DNA of 64,000 bases from Lamellibrachia columna (taxonomy: Eukaryota; Annelida; Polychaeta; Sabellida; Siboglinidae): assembly GCA_963662155.1 (NCBI GenBank), contig OY759262.1, positions 54,331,490 to 54,395,489 on the forward strand, read 5' to 3'. The notes under the pieces are model-generated. The model was not told the origin of the DNA and ran no database searches. It worked only from the letters and a program-made list of their open reading frames with translations. Numbering within the stretch: the first letter of the stretch is position 1; each line of letters opens with the position of its first letter. The position numbers were made by a program, and so were the translations under genes. Shown one piece after another: positions 55,101-61,100 of the stretch.

Positions 55101-58100
55101 ACAAAATTGCTACTGTGACAGTTAGACCCAGTATATGCAAGCGGAATAGGTCATGCCCCCAGGCTATCATTGATTGACAACATTTCTTTCTGCGTGGCAT
55201 GGTTCATTGGTGTCCAAATATGTAGTGTGTGAATATAACATCCGTAGTCAATTTAATACAAAAATACGTATTTTTGTTCAAATCATCGAAAGATTTCACT
55301 TTAGTTGTTACAGATCTGGTAAGGCTCAAAATAGTGGATATCCAAAATAGTAAACACTGTGTGGGTCAATGCTGATCATGGGCATGACTTCCATCCTCTT
55401 GCCGATCATAGGACAAAGTAAACAAATTTCAACAAGGGTGAAATTCGTGAGTTTTCAGAATTTTTCATTTTCTATTCAACTAATGTTTGACCAAACATTA
55501 AGTAATTTAATAGTTTGTCTGATGATTTCATACAAACTACATATAAAAGCTGCACAAACGAGCTAGCATGTTGCAATGGATACTAGGTAGGTTTGATTTG
55601 TCACAAAATAAATTTGAAATGAGAATAGCGAAAAAATCAAATTGAAAAGAGATGTTTAAGAAATCCAACATCAAAGATTAAGAGGACAAGGTAGGGAGGG
55701 ACAATAGCCAAGAGGACAAGGTAGGGAGGGACAATAGCCAAGAGGACAAGGTAGGGAATAGCCAAGAGGACAAGGTAGGGAGGGACAATAGCCAAGAGGA
55801 CAAGGTAGGGAGGGACAATAGCCAAGAGGACAAGGTAGGGAGGGACAATAGCCAAGAGGAGAAGGTAGGGAGGGACAATAGCCAAGAGGAGAAGGTAGGG
55901 AGGGACAATAGCCAAGAGGACAAGGTAGGGAGGGACAATAGCCAAGAGGAGAAGGTAGGGAGGGACAATAGCCAAGAGGACAAGGTAGGGAGGGACAATA
56001 GCCAAGAGGAGAAGGTAGGGAGGGACAATAGCCAAGAGGACAAGGTAGGGAGGGACAATAGCCAAGAGGAGAAGGTAGGGAGGGACAATAGCCAAGAGGA
56101 GAAGGTAGGGAGGGACAATAGCCAAGAGGAGAAGGTAGGGAGGGACAATAGCCAAGAGGACAAGGTAGGGAGGGACAATAGCCAAGAGGACAAGGTAGGG
56201 AGGGACAATAGCCAAGAGGAGAAGGTAGGGAGGGACAATAGCCAAAAGAACAAGGTAGGGAGGACATGTCATGAACCCACCTTGAGTCCCCTCTGTAAGA
56301 TGGACACAGGGAAGGATGGGTCGGGCTTAGAGCTCAGCCACAGGCGGAATTGAGGATCAACGTCCGACTCTGGGCGGTTGAAGCTAAAACAGATCATGTG
56401 AACTTTAATAAACACAGAGGTTTAACTGGAAACTAACAATACAGTAACCATTTGTTAAACATCAATGCTTTAAAATCCTGCTGTCAGCCGACGCCACACA
56501 AAAGACACTTTAAACCACACCTAATAATAACTAATGCCAAAATGTGTCAAAAATCAATGTGACTACAGCCATGTCTTTGTATTTACGTATTCAAAGTAAA
56601 TAACAGGAATAACATATTTATCTTGGCTTCCAGGGTTATTATTATTCATATTCAAGGGTTGTTATTTATGCATATTTATTGTTTTATAATATTATGTGCC
56701 ATATTTATTTAAAAATAATTATCATTATTAGTAGTATTTTTAACCATTTATTTCTTTACTAATTTTAGCAATTCTAGACCATGTTATTAATATTTTATAT
56801 GCTGGGAAGCACTATGAACAATCTTGGATCTGGCACTCTATAAAATTATTATCACAGTGGCGCCACACAGTGAGCGAGAGACCAACCAATAGAGACTCGC
56901 CTGTCTACAATTGACTGTAGTCGAGGCATCCACGATGCCGCCAAGTGGCAGTTCTGCAGGAAGATCCAACGCCCCTTGAGGATCTGAGCCTTGGAGATGA
57001 GTTCCTCAGCCCGGGGCCCCTGGCCACGCCCCAGGGAGATGATGTCTAGGTGGAGGGTGCTTCCTCGCAACTCCTTCGCAAACCGCAGAAGCTGGGCAGC
57101 GGGATCAGAGCCTGCAGGGAAGAAGCAGGAAGGGAAAGAGGGATATGAAACAGGGGAATTCTAATTGAAGGAGAGAGGCACTGAAGATGACATCCTGCAA
57201 CACATATACTGAGCAGGAATTGAAAGTGTTCTGTCTTTTATTCGTGAAAATGTTCATTAAGTTAGGAGAATATAATATGGATTTTCTTTCAATCACAAAT
57301 ATAAAGTTGACTCACTACTACAACGTTTTGATAACCATTGCGGCTGCCGAAACGTCATTGTAGCATAATGTAGTCGTAGCTACCTACATATAACCATCAC
57401 AACCAAGGAAGGTCCTTTATCTTTTATAAGTTGGGTCAGATGAAGTAAAAAGTAACCCAGATATTTAACGCCTACTTTATTTTAAATAAATTATCGTCGT
57501 TAAAGCAGTGTTCGTGGTAATGCTGTTTTGGGTGATATTACGCGGTTTTCACATTTCGGTAAGGCCCTCAGACTAAATTTTACAGTGGTTCGAAGTTGCA
57601 ATTAGGCCCGAGACAGATTGTTACTCTATATTTACAAAGAAATCCAACATAGATCAGTTGTTGACTAAAGTAATGCAGGTGCATTTCATAATACAGTATA
57701 AGCAATTTTCTTTGTAACGTGCCTCTGATGAATTTGGTAGCGACACTAGTGAATAAACAGTGAAATAGTGACGCTGAGCCACAAGGCTTAGCAAAAATTG
57801 GGAGGGCTATTTCCGGTTAGGCTCCCGCTGAAAATGGGAGATTTAACATGAATAACAACATTATGTTCAAGTATATATATATAATCTGATTAATCACAGG
57901 TTTTTCTTTGATTACAATATACAAATGTTTCATGTTAGAATATGACACAATGAAAACATAAACAAGATTTTTTTCAAAAACAAAAATATTAGGTCAGCGG
58001 ATTCACAAATCAATAATGACCACGTGACTACGAACTGACCAGGAGACAGTATAAAGATGAATGGTGTCTTGGCAGACGACTGGTCGTACATCTCCTGGAG

Positions 58101-61100
58101 GTCAGCGGTTCCACTGGACAAGAACATAGTGCCCATGTGGTCAAAGACAAAGTGGCGTGTGGCCGCGATCAGTGTGGATGGACATAGGACGTGGACAAGG
58201 ATGAGTCTCTGGATGCTGCTGAGTCGCTCCCACGGGAACACCACCGCATACTGGGACACACCTGCTGGGAAGAGCGGAGGAGTTTTAGGGGCTGAATAAA
58301 AAATTATTTCTGAAAAAAATAATCCATGTAAAACAACATGATTTGCTATGAGAATATTTGACAATTTCTTTCTTTTCACTGTGTCAAATTCCATAGAGAA
58401 TATATGACTATTTCTTTCTTTTCAATGTGCCAAATTCCATATAGAATATATGACTATTTCTTTCTTTTCAGTGTGTCAAATTCCATAGAGAATATATGAC
58501 TATTTCTTTCTTTTCAATGTGCCAAATTCCATAGAGAATATTTAACTATTTCTTTCTTTTCACTGTGTCAAATTCCATAGAGAATATATGACTATTTCTT
58601 TCTTTTCAATGTGCCAAATTCCATATAGAATATATGACTATTTCTTTCTTTTCAGTGTGCCAAATTCCATAGAGAATATATAACTATTTCTATCTTTTCA
58701 ATGTGTCAAATTCCATAGAGAATATATGACTATTTCTTTCTTTTCAATGTGTCAAATTCCATAGAGAATATATGACTATTTCTTTCTTTTCAATGTGTCA
58801 AATTCCATATAGAATATATGACTATTTCTTTCTTTTCACTGTGCCAAATTCCATAGAGAATATATGACTATTTCTTTCTTTTCAATGTGCCAAATTCCAT
58901 AGAGAATATATGACTATTTCTTTCTTTTCAGTGTGCCAAATTCCATAGAGAATATATAACTATTTCTTTATTTTCAATGTGTCAAATTCCATAGAGAATA
59001 TATGACTATTTCTTTCTTTTCAATGTGCCAAATTCCATAGAGAATATTTAACTATTTCTTTCTTTTCACTGTGTCAAATTCCATAGAGAATATATGACTA
59101 TTTCTTTCTTTTCAATGTGCCAAATTCCATATAGAATATATGACTATTTCTTTCTTTTCAGTGTGCCAAATTCCATAGAGAATATACAACTATTTCTATC
59201 TTTTCAATGTGTCAAATTCCATAGAGAATATGACTATTTCTTTCTTTTCAATGTGTCAAATTCCATAGAGAATATATGACTATTTCTTTCTTTCCAATGT
59301 GTCAAATTCCATAGAGAATATATGAATATTTCTTTCTTTTCAATGTGTCAAATTCCATAGAGAATATATAACTATTTCTTCCTTTTCAATGTGTCAAATT
59401 CCATAGAGAATAATGGACTTCGTAAATATAAAAATTACAGTAATCCAAAAAATTTGATACACGTGGGTGCATATGGCTATCCCAAAAAGTTGGAAAGATA
59501 TATATTTAGAGTTTAAGCTAAAAAAGTTTAAAACTTCACAATAATCAACTATCCTTTCACTGTATTGGCATTGCGAGTACAGTGCCCCCAATTTTCATGT
59601 AGGTGATTGGGGTCAGTCCTATCCAAATTTTTTGGATTATTGAAATTTTTTATATTTGCAATTTTTATAGTTGAGACAGAGGCATAATTTTTCAACTTAA
59701 TATATAATAATGCAATTATATTGACCAATCACAGGTTGTTGACATTGTGTGACCAGAGCCAACTAGTCCAGTACTTGAACAATCTGACTGGTGTCACAAT
59801 TCACATACACAATCCTACTTTATTACCATTTTGAACCATGAGTACACATTTTACTCTGAGGAACACAGATACAGTCAAAGAAGAAATCAACCCACTATAT
59901 TTCTACCCCGACCTTATATAAATTTTATAAGTAAAATAAAATTACAAATATTTTACCGTTTCTACTAATAATTAATTACCATCACATGTCCAGACACATT
60001 TACAATTAAATCTACTATAGGTGCAACCAGAAGTTACCAGAAGCAGTGAAATGACGCGACACGACACTGACACTGATACAAGACTATTTTCAACCTTCCT
60101 TTGTTAACCAGCTCGCAATTTGATAAAAAATAATATTAAACATCGCTCAGATTGCGCAGATCTCCAAATATTTCTTATACCTTCTTCCGGAGTCGCATTG
60201 TACTTCACGACCATCATGTGATAGGGGTCATGTGACTCGGCAAGTGCCATCCATTGGGTCGGTGTGTTGACAATGCTCTGGCAAAGCTGAGCAAAGCTGT
60301 CAAACTTTGCCTCAAGGTTCTGACATTGGCGCCACATCATGTCACTAATCCACTTGGGTCGCGTCGGTAGTGATACGTCATTTTGTTTACACTCGACAAG
60401 CTGGCCAAGTGACAGGCCTGGAAAGACAGGAACCTCTATGACATTGTAACATGTATGTCACAATGTTACTGTCATAGGTAAGTGTCACTGTTACATATCA
60501 CAATGTCACTGTCATGGGTATGTGTAACTATTGCATATGCCACAGTGTCACTGTAATGGGTAAATGTCATTGCTATATGTATGTCACATCATTATTGTCA
60601 TAGGTAAATGTCACTATTCATGGCACAATGTCACTGTCATGGGAATGTGTCACTGTTACATGTATGTCACAATGCCACTGTCATGAGTAAATGTCACTAT
60701 TACATAAATCACAATGTCACTATCATGGGTAAGTGTCACTGTTACGAATTGTAACAATGTCACTCTCACGGGTAAGTGTCACTGTTACGTATGTCACAAT
60801 GTCACAGTCATGGGTAAGTGTTACTGTTACATATGTCACAATGTCACTGTCATCGGTAAATGTCACTGTTAAGTATGTCGCAATGTCACAGTCAAGGGTA
60901 TTAAAGTGTTACTGTTACGTATGCCATTGAAAGTGTAGACAAATTATTCATGAAACATTTTCTAGGGAAGAACAGCAGAATTGTGGAGGGATCCTTGAAA
61001 TATACAAACTAAACCTTTGATTACCTTTCCCACAATGCCATGCTACACTCCCACAATTCCACGCTGCACCCACCATTATGTTTCTTGCACGTTTCTTCAT

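Noticed and set aside
55637..56272. Hydrophobic 211-codon ORF resembling a membrane protein
   Set aside because: Ten-residue period from the 30-bp minisatellite next to a dynein exon; not coding.
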